64,000 nt of DNA from Bombus terrestris (taxonomy: Eukaryota; Arthropoda; Insecta; Hymenoptera; Apidae): positions 186,001 to 250,000 of the forward strand of contig NW_025963590.1 of assembly GCF_910591885.1 (NCBI RefSeq), given 5' to 3'. Below the pieces are notes generated by a model that worked only from the letters and a program-made list of their open reading frames with translations, ran no database searches and was not told the DNA's origin. Made by a program: the position numbers and the translations under genes. Below are positions 1 through 15,250 of this stretch, one piece after another; the first letter of the stretch is position 1; every line of letters begins with the position of its first letter.

Positions 1-2529
1 GACATCGGTAGACATCGTGGGACACCGTTGGACACCGTTGGACATCGTTGGACACCGTTGGACACCGTGGGACAACGTGGGACAACGTGGGACAACGTGG
101 GACAACGTGGGACAACGTGGGACAACGTGGGACAACGTGGGACAACGTGGGACACCGTGGGACACCGTTGGACACCGTGGGACACCGTTGGACACCGTTG
201 GACACCGTGGGACACCGTTGGACACCGTTGGACATCGTTGGACACCGTTGGACACCGTTGGACACCGTTGGACACCGTGGGACAACGTGGGACAACGTGG
301 GACAACGTGGGACAACGTGGGACAACGTGGGACAACGTGGGACACCGTTGGACACCGTGGGACAACGTGGGACAACGTGGGACAACGTGGGACAACGTGG
401 GACAACGTGGGACAACGTAGGACAACGTGGGACAACGTGGGACACCGTTGGACATCGTTGGACAACGTGGGACATCGTGGGACAACGTGGGACAACGTGG
501 GACAACGTGGGACAACGTGGGACACCGTTGGACACCGTGGGACACCGTTGGACACCGTTGGACACCGTGGGACACCGTTGGACACCGTTGGACATCGTTG
601 GACACCGTTGGACACCGTTGGACACCGTTGGACACCGTGGGACAACGTGGGACAACGTGGGACAACGTGGGACAACGTGGGACAACGTGGGACAACGTGG
701 GACAACGTGGGACAACGTGGGACAACGTGGGACAACGTGGGACAACGTGGGACAACGTGGGACAACGTGGGACAACGTGGGACATCGTGGGACAACGTGG
801 GACAACGTGGGACAACGTTGGACACCGTGGGACACCGTTGGACACCGTTGGACACCGTGGGACACCGTTGGACACCGTTGGACATCGTTGGACACCGTTG
901 GACACCGTTGGACATCGTTGGACACCGTTGGACACCGTTGGACACCGTTGGACACCGTGGGACAACGTGGGACAACGTGGGACAACGTGGGACAACGTGG
1001 GACAACGTGGGACAACGTGGGACAACGTGGGACAACGTGGGACAACGTGGGACAACGTGGGACAACGTGGGACAACGTGGGACAACGTGGGACAACGTGG
1101 GACATCGTGGGACAACGTGGGACAACGTGGGACAACGTTGGACACCGTGGGACACCGTTGGACACCGTTGGACACCGTGGGACACCGTTGGACACCGTTG
1201 GACACCGTGGGACAACGTGGGACAACGTGGGACACCGTTGGACACCGTGGGACAACGTGGGACAACGTGGGACACCGTTGGACACCGTGGGACAACGTGG
1301 GACAACGTGGGACACCGTTGGACACCGTGGGACAACGTGGGACAACGTGGGACAACGTGGGACAACGTGGGACAACGTGGGACAACGTAGGACAACGTGG
1401 GACAACGTGGGACACCGTTGGACATCGTTGGACAACGTGGGACATCGTGGGACAACGTGGGACAACGTGGGACAACGTGGGACAACGTGGGACACCGTTG
1501 GACACCGTGGGACACCGTTGGACACCGTTGGACACCGTGGGACACCGTTGGACACCGTTGGACATCGTTGGACACCGTTGGACACCGTTGGACACCGTTG
1601 GACACCGTGGGACAACGTGGGACAACGTGGGACAACGTGGGACAACGTGGGACAACGTGGGACAACGTGGGACAACGTGGGACAACGTGGGACAACGTGG
1701 GACAACGTGGGACAACGTGGGACAACGTGGGACAACGTGGGACAACGTGGGACATCGTGGGACAACGTGGGACAACGTGGGACAACGTTGGACACCGTGG
1801 GACACCGTTGGACACCGTTGGACACCGTGGGACACCGTTGGACACCGTTGGACATCGTTGGACACCGTTGGACACCGTTGGACACCGTTGGACACCGTGG
1901 GACAACGTGGGACAACGTGGGACAACGTGGGACAACGTGGAACAACGTGGGACAACGTGGGACAACGTGGGACAACGTGGGACAACGTGGGACAACGTGG
2001 GACAACGTGGGACAACGTGGGACAACGTGGGACAACGTGGGACAACGTGGGACACCGTTGGACATCGTTGGACATCGTTGGACACCGTTGGACATCGTTG
2101 GACATCGTTGGACATCGTTGGACACCGTTGGACACCGTTGGACACCGTTGGACACCGTTGGACATCGGTGAACATCGTGGGACACCGTTGGACATCGTGG
2201 GACACCGTTGGACACCGTTGGACATCGCTGGACACCGTTGGACACCGTGGGACAACGTGGGACAACGTGGGACAACGTGGGACAACGTGGGACAACGTGG
2301 GACAACGTGGGACAACGTGGGACAACGTGGGACACCGTGGGACACCGTTGGACACCGTTGGACATCGTTGGACACCGTGGGACAACGTGGGACAACGTGG
2401 GACACCGTGGGACACCGTTGGACACCGTTGGACATCGTTGGACACCGTGGGACAACGTGGGACACCGTTGGACACCGTGGGACAACGTGGGACAACGTGG
2501 GACAACGTGGGACAACGTGGGACAACGTA

Positions 2530-5500
2530 GGACAACGTGGGACAACGTGGGACAACGTGGGACAACGTGGGACAACGTGGGACACCGTTGGACAACGTGG
2601 GAGACCGTTGGACAACGTGGGACACCGTGGGACAACGTGGGACAACGTGGGACAACGTGGGACACCGTTGGACATCGTTGGACACCGTTGGACATCGTTG
2701 GACACCGTGGGACACCGTTGGACACCGTTGGACACCGTTGGACATCGGTGGACATCGTGGGACACCGTTGGACACCGTTGGACATAGTTGGACACCGTTG
2801 GACACCGTGGGACAACGTGGGAAAACGTGGGACAACGTGGGACAACGTGGGACAACGTGGGACACCGTTGGACACCGTGGGACACCGTTGGACAACGTGG
2901 GACAACGTGGGACAACGTGGGACAACGTGGGACAACGTGGGACACCGTTGGACACCGTGGGACACCGTTGGACACCGTTGGACATCGTTGGACACCGTGG
3001 GACAACGTGGGACAACGTGGGACAACGTGGGAAACCATGGAACAACGTGGGACAACGTGGGACAACGTGGGACAACATGGGACACCGTTGGACATCGTTG
3101 GACACCGTTGGACATCGTTGGACACCGTGGGACACCGTTGGACACCGTTGGACACCGTTGGACATCGGTGGACATCGTGGGACACCGTTGGACACCGTTG
3201 GACATCGTTGGACACCGTGGGACAACGTGGGACAACGTGGGACAACGTGGGAAACCATCGAACAACGTGGGACAACGTGGGACAACGTGGGACAACGTGG
3301 GACAACGTTGGACACCGTTGGACATCGTTGGACACCGTGGGACAACGTGGGACACCGTTGGACATCGTTGGACAACGTGGGACATCGTGGGACAACGTGG
3401 GACAACGTGGGACAACGTGGGACAACGTGGGACACCGTTGGACACCGTGGGACACCGTTGGACACCGTTGGACACCGTGGGACACCGTTGGACACCGTTG
3501 GACATCGTTGGACACCGTTGGACACCGTTGGACACCGTTGGACACCGTGGGACAACGTGGGACAACGTGGGACAACGTGGGACAACGTGGGACAACGTGG
3601 GACAACGTGGGACAACGTGGGACAACGTGGGACAACGTGGGACAACGTGGGACAACGTGGGACAACGTGGGACAACGTGGGACAACGTGGGACAACGTGG
3701 GACACCGTTGGACATCGTTGGACACCGTGGGACAACGTGGGACAACGTGGGACAACGTGGGACACCGTTGGACACCGTTGGACATCGTTGGACATCGTTG
3801 GACATCGTGGGACACCGTTGGACATCGTTGGACACCGTTGGACATCGTTGGACACCGTGGGACAACGTGGGACAACGTGGGACAACGTGGGACACCGTTG
3901 GACATCGTTGGACACCGCTGGACATCGTTGGACACCGTGGGACACCGTTGGACACCGTTGGACACCGTTGGACATCGGTAGACATCGTGGGACACCGTTG
4001 GACACCGTTGGACATCGTTGGACACCGTTGGACACCGTGGGACAACGTGGGACAACGTGGGACAACGTGGGACAACGTGGGACAACGTGGGACAACGTGG
4101 GACAACGTGGGACAACGTGGGACACCGTGGGACACCGTTGGACACCGTGGGACACCGTTGGACACCGTTGGACATCGTTGGACATCGTGGGACACCGTTG
4201 GACATCGTTGGACACCGTTGGACATCGTTGGACACCGTGGGACAACGTGGGACAACGTGGGACACCGTTGGACATCGTTGGACACCGTGGGACAACGTGG
4301 GACACCGTTGGACATCGTTGGACAACGTGGGACATCGTGGGACAACGTGGGACAACGTGGGACAACGTGGGACAACGTGGGACACCGTTGGACACCGTGG
4401 GACACCGTTGGACACCGTTGGACACCGTGGGACACCGTTGGACACCGTTGGACATCGTTGGACACCGTTGGACACCGTTGGACACCGTTGGACACCGTGG
4501 GACAACGTGGGACAACGTGGGACAACGTGGGACAACGTGGGACAACGTGGGACAACGTGGGACAACGTGGGACAACGTGGGACAACGTGGGACAACGTGG
4601 GACAACGTGGGACAACGTGGGACAACGTGGGACAACGTGGGACAACGTGGGACAACGTGGGACACCGTTGGACATCGTTGGACACCGTGGGACAACGTGG
4701 GACAACGTGGGACAACGTGGGACACCGTTGGACACCGTTGGACATCGTTGGACATCGTTGGACATCGTGGGACACCGTTGGACATCGTTGGACACCGTTG
4801 GACATCGTTGGACACCGTGGGACAACGTGGGACAACGTGGGACAACGTGGGACACCGTTGGACAACGTTGGACAACGCTGGACATCGTTGGACACCGTGG
4901 GACACCGTTGGACACCGTTGGACACCGTTGGACATCGGTAGACATCGTGGGACACCGTTGGACACCGTTGGACATCGTTGGACACCGTTGGACACCGTGG
5001 GACAACGTGGGACAACGTGGGACAACGTGGGACAACGTGGGACAACGTGGGACAACGTGGGACAACGTGGGACAACGTGGGACACCGTGGGACACCGTTG
5101 GACACCGTGGGACACCGTTGGACACCGTTGGACACCGTGGGACACCGTTGGACACCGTTGGACATCGTTGGACACCGTTGGACACCGTTGGACACCGTTG
5201 GACACCGTTGGACAACGTGGGACAACGTGGGACAACGTGGGACAACGTGGGACAACGTGGGACAACGTGGGACAACGTGGGACAACGTGGGACAACGTGG
5301 GACAACGTGGGACAACGTGGGACAACGTGGGACAACGTGGGACAACGTGGGACATCGTGGGACAACGTGGGACAACGTGGGACAACGTTGGACACCGTGG
5401 GACACCGTTGGACACCGTTGGACACCGTGGGACACCGTTGGACACCGTTGGACATCGTTGGACACCGTTGGACACCGTTGGACACCGTTGGACACCGTGG

Positions 5501-8500
5501 GACAACGTGGGACAACGTGGGACAACGTGGGACAACGTGGAACAACGTGGGACAACGTGGGACAACGTGGGACAACGTGGGACAACGTGGGACAACGTGG
5601 GACAACGTGGGACAACGTGGGACAACGTGGGACAACGTGGGACAACGTGGGACACCGTTGGACATCGTTGGACATCGTTGGACACCGTTGGACATCGTTG
5701 GACATCGTTGGACATCGTTGGACACCGTTGGACACCGTTGGACACCGTTGGACACCGTTGGGCATCGGTGAACATCGTGGGACACCGTTGGACATCGTGG
5801 GACACCGTTGGACACCGTTGGACATCGTTGGACACCGTTGGACACCGTGGGACAACGTGGGACAACGTGGGACAACGTGGGACAACGTGGGACAACGTGG
5901 GACAACGTGGGACAACGTGGGACAACGTGGGACACCGTGGGACACCGTTGGACACCGTTGGACATCGTTGGACACCGTGGGACAACGTGGGACAACGTGG
6001 GACACCGTGGGACACCGTTGGACACCGTTGGACATCGTTGGACACCGTGGGACAACGTGGGACACCGTTGGACACCGTGGGACAACGTGGGACAACGTGG
6101 GACAACGTGGGACAACGTGGGACAACGTGGGACAACGTAGGACAACGTGGGACAACGTGGGACATCGTGGGACAACGTGGGACACCGTTGGACATCGTTG
6201 GACACCGTTGGACACCGTGGGACAACGTGGGAAAACGTTGGACAACGTGGGACAACGTGGGACAACGTGGGACAACGTGGGACAACGTGGGACAACGTGG
6301 GACAACGTGGGACAACGTGGGACAACGTGGGACACCGTTGGACAACGTGGGACACCGTTGGACAACGTGGGACACCGTGGGACAACGTGGGACAACGTGG
6401 GACAACGTGGGACACCGTTGGACATCGTTGGACACCGTTGGACATCGTTGGACACCGTGGGACACCGTTGGACACCGTTGGACACCGTTGGACATCGGTG
6501 GACATCGTGGGACACCGTTGGACACCGTTGGACATAGTTGGACACCGTTGGACACCGTGGGACAACGTGGGAAAACGTGGGACAACGTGGGACAACGTGG
6601 GACAACGTGGGACACCGTTGGACACCGTGGGACACCGTTGGACAACGTGGGACAACGTGGGACAACGTGGGACAACGTGGGACAACGTGGGACACCGTTG
6701 GACACCGTGGGACACCGTTGGACACCGTTGGACATCGTTGGACACCGTGGGACAACGTGGGACAACGTGGGACAACGTGGGAAACCATGGAACAACGTGG
6801 GACAACGTGGGACAACATGGGACACCGTTGGACATCGTTGGACACCGTTGGACATCGTTGGACACCGTGGGACACCGTTGGACACCGTTGGACACCGTTG
6901 GACATCGGTGGACATCGTGGGACACCGTTGGACACCGTTGGACATCGTTGGACACCGTGGGACAACGTGGGACAACGTGGGACAACGTGGGAAACCATCG
7001 AACAACGTGGGACAACGTGGGACAACGTGGGACAACGTGGGACAACGTTGGACACCGTTGGACATCGTTGGACACCGTGGGACAACGTGGGACACCGTTG
7101 GACATCGTTGGACAACGTGGGACATCGTGGGACAACGTGGGACAACGTGGGACAACGTGGGACAACGTGGGACACCGTTGGACACCGTGGGACACCGTTG
7201 GACACCGTTGGACACCGTGGGACACCGTTGGACACCGTTGGACATCGTTGGACACCGTTGGACACCGTTGGACACCGTTGGACACCGTGGGACAACGTGG
7301 GACAACGTGGGACAACGTGGGACAACGTGGGACAACGTGGGACAACGTGGGACAACGTGGGACAACGTGGGACAACGTGGGACAACGTGGGACAACGTGG
7401 GACAACGTGGGACAACGTGGGACAACGTGGGACAACGTGGGACAACGTGGGACACCGTTGGACAACGTGGGACACCGTTGGACATCGTTGGACACCGTGG
7501 GACAACGTGGGACAACGTGGGACAACGTGGGACACCGTTGGACACCGTTGGACATCGTTGGACATCGTTGGACATCGTGGGACACCGTTGGACATCGTTG
7601 GACACCGTTGGACATCGTTGGACACCGTGGGACAACGTGGGACAACGTGGGACAACGTGGGACACCGTTGGACATCGTTGGACACCGCTGGACATCGTTG
7701 GACACCGTGGGACACCGTTGGACACCGTTGGACACCGTTGGACATCGGTAGACATCGTGGGACACCGTTGGACACCGTTGGACATCGTTGGACACCGTTG
7801 GACACCGTGGGCAACGTGGGAAAACGTGGGACAACGTGGGACAACGTGGGACAACGTGGGACAACGTGGGACAACGTGGGACAACGTGGGACACCGTTGG
7901 ACATCGTTGGACAACGTGGGACAACGTGGGACAACGTGGGACAACGTGGGACAACGTAGGACAACGTGGGACAACGTGGGACATCGTGGGACAACGTGGG
8001 ACACCGTTGGACATCGTTGGACACCGCTGGACACCGTGGGACAACGTGGGAAAACGTTGGACAACGTGGGACAACGTGGGACAACGTGGGACAACGTAGG
8101 ACAACGTGGGACAACGTGGGACAACGTGGGACAACGTGGGACAACGTGGGACACCGTTGGACAACGTGGGACACCGTTGGACAACGTGGGACACCGTGGG
8201 ACAACGTGGGACAACGTGGGACAACGTGGGACACCGTTGGACATCGTTGGACACCGTTGGACATCGTTGGACACCGTGGGACACCGTTGGACACCGTTGG
8301 ACACCGTTGGACATCGGTGGACATCGTGGGACACCGTTGGACACCGTTGGACATAGTTGGACACCGTTGGACACCGTGGGACAACGTGGGAAAACGTGGG
8401 ACAACGTGGGACAACGTGGGACAACGTGGGACACCGTTGGACACCGTGGGACACCGTTGGACAACGTGGGACAACGTGGGACAACGTGGGACAACGTGGG

Positions 8501-9640
8501 ACAACGTGGGACACCGTTGGACACCGTGGGACACCGTTGGACACCGTTGGACAACGTTGGACACCGTGGGACAACGTGGGACAACGTGGGACAACGTGGG
8601 AAACCATGGAACAACGTGGGACAACGTGGGACAACGTGGGACAACATGGGACACCGTTGGACATCGTTGGACACCGTTGGACATCGTTGGACACCGTGGG
8701 ACACCGTTGGACACCGTTGGACACCGTTGGACATCGGTGGACATCGTGGGACACCGTTGGACACCGTTGGACATCGTTGGACACCGTGGGACAACGTGGG
8801 ACAACGTGGGACAACGTGGGAAACCATCGAACAACGTGGGACAACGTGGGACAACGTGGGACAACGTGGGACAACGTTGGACACCGTTGGACATCGTTGG
8901 ACACCGTGGGACAACGTGGGACACCGTTGGACATCGTTGGACAACGTGGGACATCGTGGGACAACGTGGGACAACGTGGGACAACGTGGGACAACGTGGG
9001 ACACCGTTGGACACCGTGGGACACCGTTGGACACCGTTGGACACCGTGGGACACCGTTGGACACCGTTGGACATCGTTGGACACCGTTGGACACCGTTGG
9101 ACACCGTTGGACACCGTGGGACAACGTGGGACAACGTGGGACAACGTGGGACAACGTGGGACAACGTGGGACAACGTGGGACAACGTGGGACAACGTGGG
9201 ACAACGTGGGACAACGTGGGACAACGTGGGACAACGTGGGACAACGTGGGACAACGTGGGACAACGTGGGACAACGTGGGACACCGTTGGACAACGTGGG
9301 ACACCGTTGGACATCGTTGGACACCGTGGGACAACGTGGGACAACGTGGGACAACGTGGGACACCGTTGGACACCGTTGGACATCGTTGGACATCGTTGG
9401 ACATCGTGGGACACCGTTGGACATCGTTGGACACCGTTGGACATCGTTGGACACCGTGGGACAACGTGGGACAACGTGGGACAACGTGGGACACCGTTGG
9501 ACATCGTTGGACACCGCTGGACATCGTTGGACACCGTGGGACACCGTTGGACACCGTTGGACACCGTTGGACATCGGTAGACATCGTGGGACACCGTTGG
9601 ACACCGTTGGACATCGTTGGACACCGTTGGACACCGTGGG
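2530..9640 (+). repeat. Three copies of a ~1.5-kb H1 block
   Basis: The block runs from about 2,530 to 4,020, recurs at about 6,300-7,800 and again at about 8,130-9,640. Shared tags in order are GACATCGGTG (2741, 6491, 8311), GACATAGTTG (2781, 6531, 8351), GAAAACGTGG (2821, 6571, 8391), GAAACCATGG (3031, 6781, 8601), GACAACATGG (3071, 6811, 8641), GAAACCATCG (3251, 6991, 8821) and GACATCGGTA (3971, 7741, 9571). The offset from the first to the second copy is 3,740-3,770 bp; from the second to the third it is about 1,820-1,830 bp, so the last two lie almost head to tail. The single-base deletion at 7,811 sits just past the end of the second copy. The outer edges are approximate because they fall among type A monomers. 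Confidence 0.8.
7811..7819 (+). other. 9-bp monomer: the only phase slip seen
   Basis: Here the array reads GCAACGTGG where the homologous monomer elsewhere (for example at about 9,640, after the same GACATCGGTA cassette) reads GACAACGTGG. One A is missing. All monomers before it start at positions ending in 1, and all after it at positions ending in 0. I saw no second insertion or deletion of a size other than a multiple of 10 in the remaining 56 kb. The lost base is not in a homopolymer run, so the commonest long-read error is not the obvious cause, but a consensus error cannot be excluded from one sequence. Confidence 0.9.
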
Positions 9641-9660
9641 ACAACGTGGGAAAACGTGGG

Positions 9661-12600
9661 ACAACGTGGGACAACGTGGGACAACGTGGGACAACGTGGA
9701 ACAACGTGGGACAACGTGGGACAACGTGGGACAACGTGGGACAACGTGGGACAACGTGGGACAACGTGGGACAACGTGGGACAACGTGGGACAACGTGGG
9801 ACAACGTGGGACACCGTTGGACATCGTTGGACATCGTTGGACACCGTTGGACATCGTTGGACATCGTTGGACATCGTTGGACACCGTTGGACACCGTTGG
9901 ACACCGTTGGACACCGTTGGACATCGGTGAACATCGTGGGACACCGTTGGACATCGTGGGACACCGTTGGACACCGTTGGACATCGTTGGACACCGTTGG
10001 ACACCGTGGGACAACGTGGGACAACGTGGGACAACGTGGGACAACGTGGGACAACGTGGGACAACGTGGGACAACGTGGGACAACGTGGGACACCGTGGG
10101 ACACCGTTGGACACCGTTGGACATCGTTGGACACCGTGGGACAACGTGGGACAACGTGGGACACCGTGGGACACCGTTGGACACCGTTGGACATCGTTGG
10201 ACACCGTGGGACAACGTGGGACACCGTTGGACACCGTGGGACAACGTGGGACAACGTGGGACAACGTGGGACAACGTGGGACAACGTGGGACAACGTAGG
10301 ACAACGTGGGACAACGTGGGACATCGTGGGACAACGTGGGACACCGTTGGACATCGTTGGACACCGCTGGACACCGTGGGACAACGTGGGACAACGTTGG
10401 ACAACGTGGGACAACGTGGGACAACGTGGGACAACGTAGGACAACGTGGGACAACGTGGGACAACGTGGGACAACGTGGGACAACGTGGGACAACGTGGG
10501 ACAACGTGGGACAACGTGGGACAACGTGGGACAACGTGGGACAACGTGGGACAACGTGGGACAACGTGGGACACCGTTGGACAACGTGGGACACCGTTGG
10601 ACAACGTGGGACACCGTGGGACAACGTGGGACAACGTGGGACAACGTGGGACACCGTTGGACATCGTTGGACACCGTTGGACATCGTTGGACACCGTGGG
10701 ACACCGTTGGACACCGTTGGACACCGTTGGACATCGGTGGACATCGTGGGACACCGTTGGACACCGTTGGACATAGTTGGACACCGTTGGACACCGTGGG
10801 ACAACGTGGGAAAACGTGGGACAACGTGGGACAACGTGGGACAACGTGGGACAACGTGGGACAGCGTGGGACAACGTGGGACAACGTGGGACACCGTTGG
10901 ACACCGTGGGACACCGTTGGACACCGTTGGACATCGTTGGACACCGTGGGACAACGTGGGACAACGTGGGACAACGTGGGAAACCATGGAACAACGTGGG
11001 ACAACGTGGGACAACGTGGGACAACATGGGACACCGTTGGACATCGTTGGACACCGTTGGACATCGTTGGACACCGTGGGACACCGTTGGACACCGTTGG
11101 ACACCGTTGGACATCGGTGGACATCGTGGGACACCGTTGGACACCGTGGGACATCGTTGGACACCGTGGGACAACGTGGGACAACGTGGGACAACGTGGG
11201 AAACCATCGAACAACGTGGGACAACGTGGGACAACGTGGGACAACGTGGGACAACGTTGGACACCGTTGGACATCGTTGGACACCGTGGGACAACGTGGG
11301 ACAACGTGGGACAACGTGGGAAACCATGGAACAACGTGGGACACCGTGGGACACCGTTGGACACCGTTGGACATCGTTGGACACCGTGGGACAACGTGGG
11401 ACACCGTTGGACACCGTGGGACAACGTGGGACAACGTGGGACAACGTGGGACAACGTGGGACAACGTGGGACAACGTAGGACAACGTGGGACAACGTGGG
11501 ACATCGTGGGACAACGTGGGACACCGTTGGACATCGTTGGACACCGCTGGACACCGTGGGACAACGTGGGAAAACGTTGGACAACGTGGGACAACGTGGG
11601 ACAACGTGGGACAACGTAGGACAACGTGGGACAACGTGGGACAACGTGGGACAACGTGGGACAACGTGGGACAACGTGGGACAACGTGGGACAACGTAGG
11701 ACAACGTGGGACAACGTGGGACAACGTGGGACAACGTGGGACAACGTGGGACACCGTTGGACAACGTGGGACACCGTTGGACAACGTGGGACACCGTGGG
11801 ACAACGTGGGACAACGTGGGACAACGTGGGACAACGTGGGACAACGTGGGACAACGTGGGACACCGTTGGACACCGTGGGACACCGTTGGACACCGTTGG
11901 ACATCGGTGGACATCGTGGGACACCGTTGGACACCGTTGGACATAGTTGGACACCGTTGGACACCGTGGGACAACGTGGGAAAACGTGGGACAACGTGGG
12001 ACAACGTGGGACAACGTGGGACAACGTGGGACAACGTGGGACAACGTGGGACAACGTGGGACACCGTTGGACACCGTGGGACACCGTTGGACACCGTTGG
12101 ACATCGTTGGACACCGTGGGACAACGTGGGACAACGTGGGACAACGTGGGAAACCATGGAACAACGTGGGACAACGTGGGACAACGTGGGACAACATGGG
12201 ACACCGTTGGACATCGTTGGACACCGTTGGACATCGTTGGACACCGTGGGACACCGTTGGACACCGTTGGACACCGTTGGACATCGGTGGACATCGTGGG
12301 ACACCGTTGGACACCGTTGGACATCGTTGGACACCGTGGGACAACGTGGGACAACGTGGGACAACGTGGGAAACCATCGAACAACGTGGGACAACGTGGG
12401 ACAACGTGGGACAACGTGGGACACCGTTGGACATCGTTGGACACCGCTGGACATCGTTGGACACCGTGGGACACCGTTGGACACCGTTGGACACCGTTGG
12501 ACATCGGTAGACATCGTGGGACACCGTTGGACACCGTTGGACATCGTTGGACACCGTTGGACACCGTGGGACAACGTGGGACAACGTGGGACAACGTGGG

Positions 12601-15250
12601 ACAACGTGGGACAACGTGGGACAACGTGGGACAACGTGGGACAACGTGGGACACCGTGGGACACCGTTGGACACCGTGGGACACCGTTGGACACCGTTGG
12701 ACACCGTGGGACACCGTTGGACACCGTTGGACATCGTTGGACACCGTTGGACACCGTTGGACACCGTTGGACACCGTGGGACAACGTGGGACAACGTGGG
12801 ACACCGTTGGACACCGTGGGACAACGTGGGACAACGTGGGACAACGTGGGACAACGTGGGACAACGTAGGACAACGTGGGACAACGTGGGACACCGTTGG
12901 ACATCGTTGGACAACGTGGGACATCGTGGGACAACGTGGGACAACGTGGGACAACGTGGGACAACGTTGGACACCGTGGGACACCGTTGGACACCGTTGG
13001 ACACCGTGGGACACCGTTGGACACCGTTGGACATCGTTGGACACCGTTGGACGCCGTTGGACACCGTTGGACACCGTGGGACAACGTGGGACAACGTGGG
13101 ACAACGTGGGACAACGTGGAACAACGTGGGACAACGTGGGACAACGTGGGACAACGTGGGACAACGTGGGACAACGTGGGACAACGTGGGACAACGTGGG
13201 ACAACGTGGGACAACGTGGGACAACGTGGGACACCGTTGGACATCGTTGGACATCGTTGGACACCGTTGGACATCGTTGGACATCGTTGGACATCGTTGG
13301 ACACCGTTGGACACCGTTGGACACCGTTGGACACCGTTGGACATCGGTGAACATCGTGGGACACCGTTGGACATCGTGGGACACCGTTGGACACCGTTGG
13401 ACATCGTTGGACACCGTTGGACACCGTGGGACAACGTGGGACAACGTGGGACAACGTGGGACAACGTGGGACAACGTGGGACAACGTGGGACAACGTGGG
13501 ACAACGTGGGACACCGTGGGACACCGTTGGACACCGTTGGACATCGTTGGACACCGTGGGACAACGTGGGACAACGTGGGACACCGTGGGACACCGTTGG
13601 ACACCGTTGGACATCGTTGGACACCGTGGGACAACGTGGGACACCGTTGGACACCGTGGGACAACGTGGGACAACGTGGGACAACGTGGGACAACGTGGG
13701 ACAACGTGGGACAACGTGGGACAACGTGGGACAACGTGGGACATCGTGGGACAACGTGGGACACCGTTGGACATCGTTGGACACCGCTGGACACCGTGGG
13801 ACAACGTGGGAAAACGTTGGACAACGTGGGACAACGTGGGACAACGTGGGACAACGTAGGACAACGTGGGACAACGTGGGACAACGTGGGACAACGTGTG
13901 ACAACGTGGGACAACGTGGGACAACGTGGGACAACGTAGGACAACGTGGGACAACGTGGGACAACGTGGGACAACGTGGGACAACGTGGGACACCGTTGG
14001 ACAACGTGGGACACCGTTGGACAACGTGGGACACCGTGGGACAACGTGGGACAACGTGGGACAACGTGGGACACCGTTGGACATCGTTGGACACCGTTGG
14101 ACATCGTTGGACACCGTGGGACACCGTTGGACACCGTTGGACACCGTTGGACATCGGTGGACATCGTGGGACACCGTTGGACACCGTTGGACATAGTTGG
14201 ACACCGTTGGACACCGTGGGACAACGTGGGAAAACGTGGGACAACGTGGGACAACGTGGGACAACGTGGGACAACGTGGGACAACGTGGGACAACGTGGG
14301 ACAACGTGGGACACCGTTGGACACCGTGGGACACCGTTGGACACCGTTGGACATCGTTGGACACCGTGGGACAACGTGGGACAACGTGGGACAACGTGGG
14401 AAACCATGGAACAACGTGGGACAACGTGGGACAACGTGGGACAACATGGGACACCGTTGGACATCGTTGGACACCGTTGAACATCGTTGGACACCGTGGG
14501 ACACCGTTGGACACCGTTGGACACCGTTGGACATCGGTGGACATCGTGGGACACCGTTGGACACCGTTGGACATCGTTGGACACCGTGGGACAACGTGGG
14601 ACAACGTGGGACAACGTGGGAAACCATCGAACAACGTGGGACAACGTGGGACAACGTGGGACAACGTGGGACAACGTTGGACACCGTTGGACATCGTTGG
14701 ACACCGTGGGACAACGTGGGACAACGTGGGACAACGTGGGAAACCATGGAACAACGTGGGACACCGTGGGACACCGTTGGACACCGTTGGACATCGTTGG
14801 ACACCGTGGGACAACGTGGGACACCGTTGGACACCGTGGGACAACGTGGGACAACGTGGGACAACGTGGGACAACGTGGGACAACGTGGGACAACGTAGG
14901 ACAACGTGGGACAACGTGGGACATCGTGGGACAACGTGGGACACCGTTGGACATCGTTGGACACCGCTGGACACCGTGGGACAACGTGGGAAAACGTTGG
15001 ACAACGTGGGACAACGTGGGACAACGTGGGACAACGTAGGACAACGTGGGACAACGTGGGACAACGTGGGACAACGTGGGACAACGTGGGACAACGTGGG
15101 ACAACGTGGGACAACGTAGGACAACGTGGGACAACGTGGGACAACGTGGGACAACGTGGGACAACGTGGGACACCGTTGGACAACGTGGGACACCGTGGG
15201 ACAACGTGGGACACCGTGGGACAACGTGGGACAACGTGGGACAACGTGGG
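9661..15250 (+). repeat. 2.2-kb duplication at an offset of 3,420 bp
   Basis: The segment at about 9,661-11,830 recurs at about 13,081-15,250. Matching tags at an exact 3,420-bp offset are a monomer ending GGA (9691/13111), GACATCGGTGA (9921/13341), GACATCGGTG (10731/14151 and 11111/14531), GACATAGTTG (10771/14191), GAAACCATGG (10981/14401 and 11321/14741) and the TAG monomers (11471/14891, 11611/15031, 11691/15111). Scattered single-base differences occur, for example the TAG monomer near 10,291, which is an ordinary A monomer near 13,711. To the left the copies part between GAAAACGTGG at 9651 and a Bg monomer at 13071. To the right they part at 11,831/15,251, and homology resumes near 11,901/15,331 with a one-monomer change of offset. 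Confidence 0.85.

Noticed and set aside
3031..3040. CCATGG as a start codon in good context
   Set aside because: The ATG leads into the satellite and the same tag occurs about 60 times. No coding bias follows it.
3290..4980. A 960-bp period at 3-5 kb as the same unit as the 960-bp tandem at 32-34 kb
   Set aside because: The equal length is coincidental. The first pair is offset by 950 bp before a one-monomer expansion and carries H1 tags (GACATCGGTA at 3971/4931), while the second carries H3 tags.
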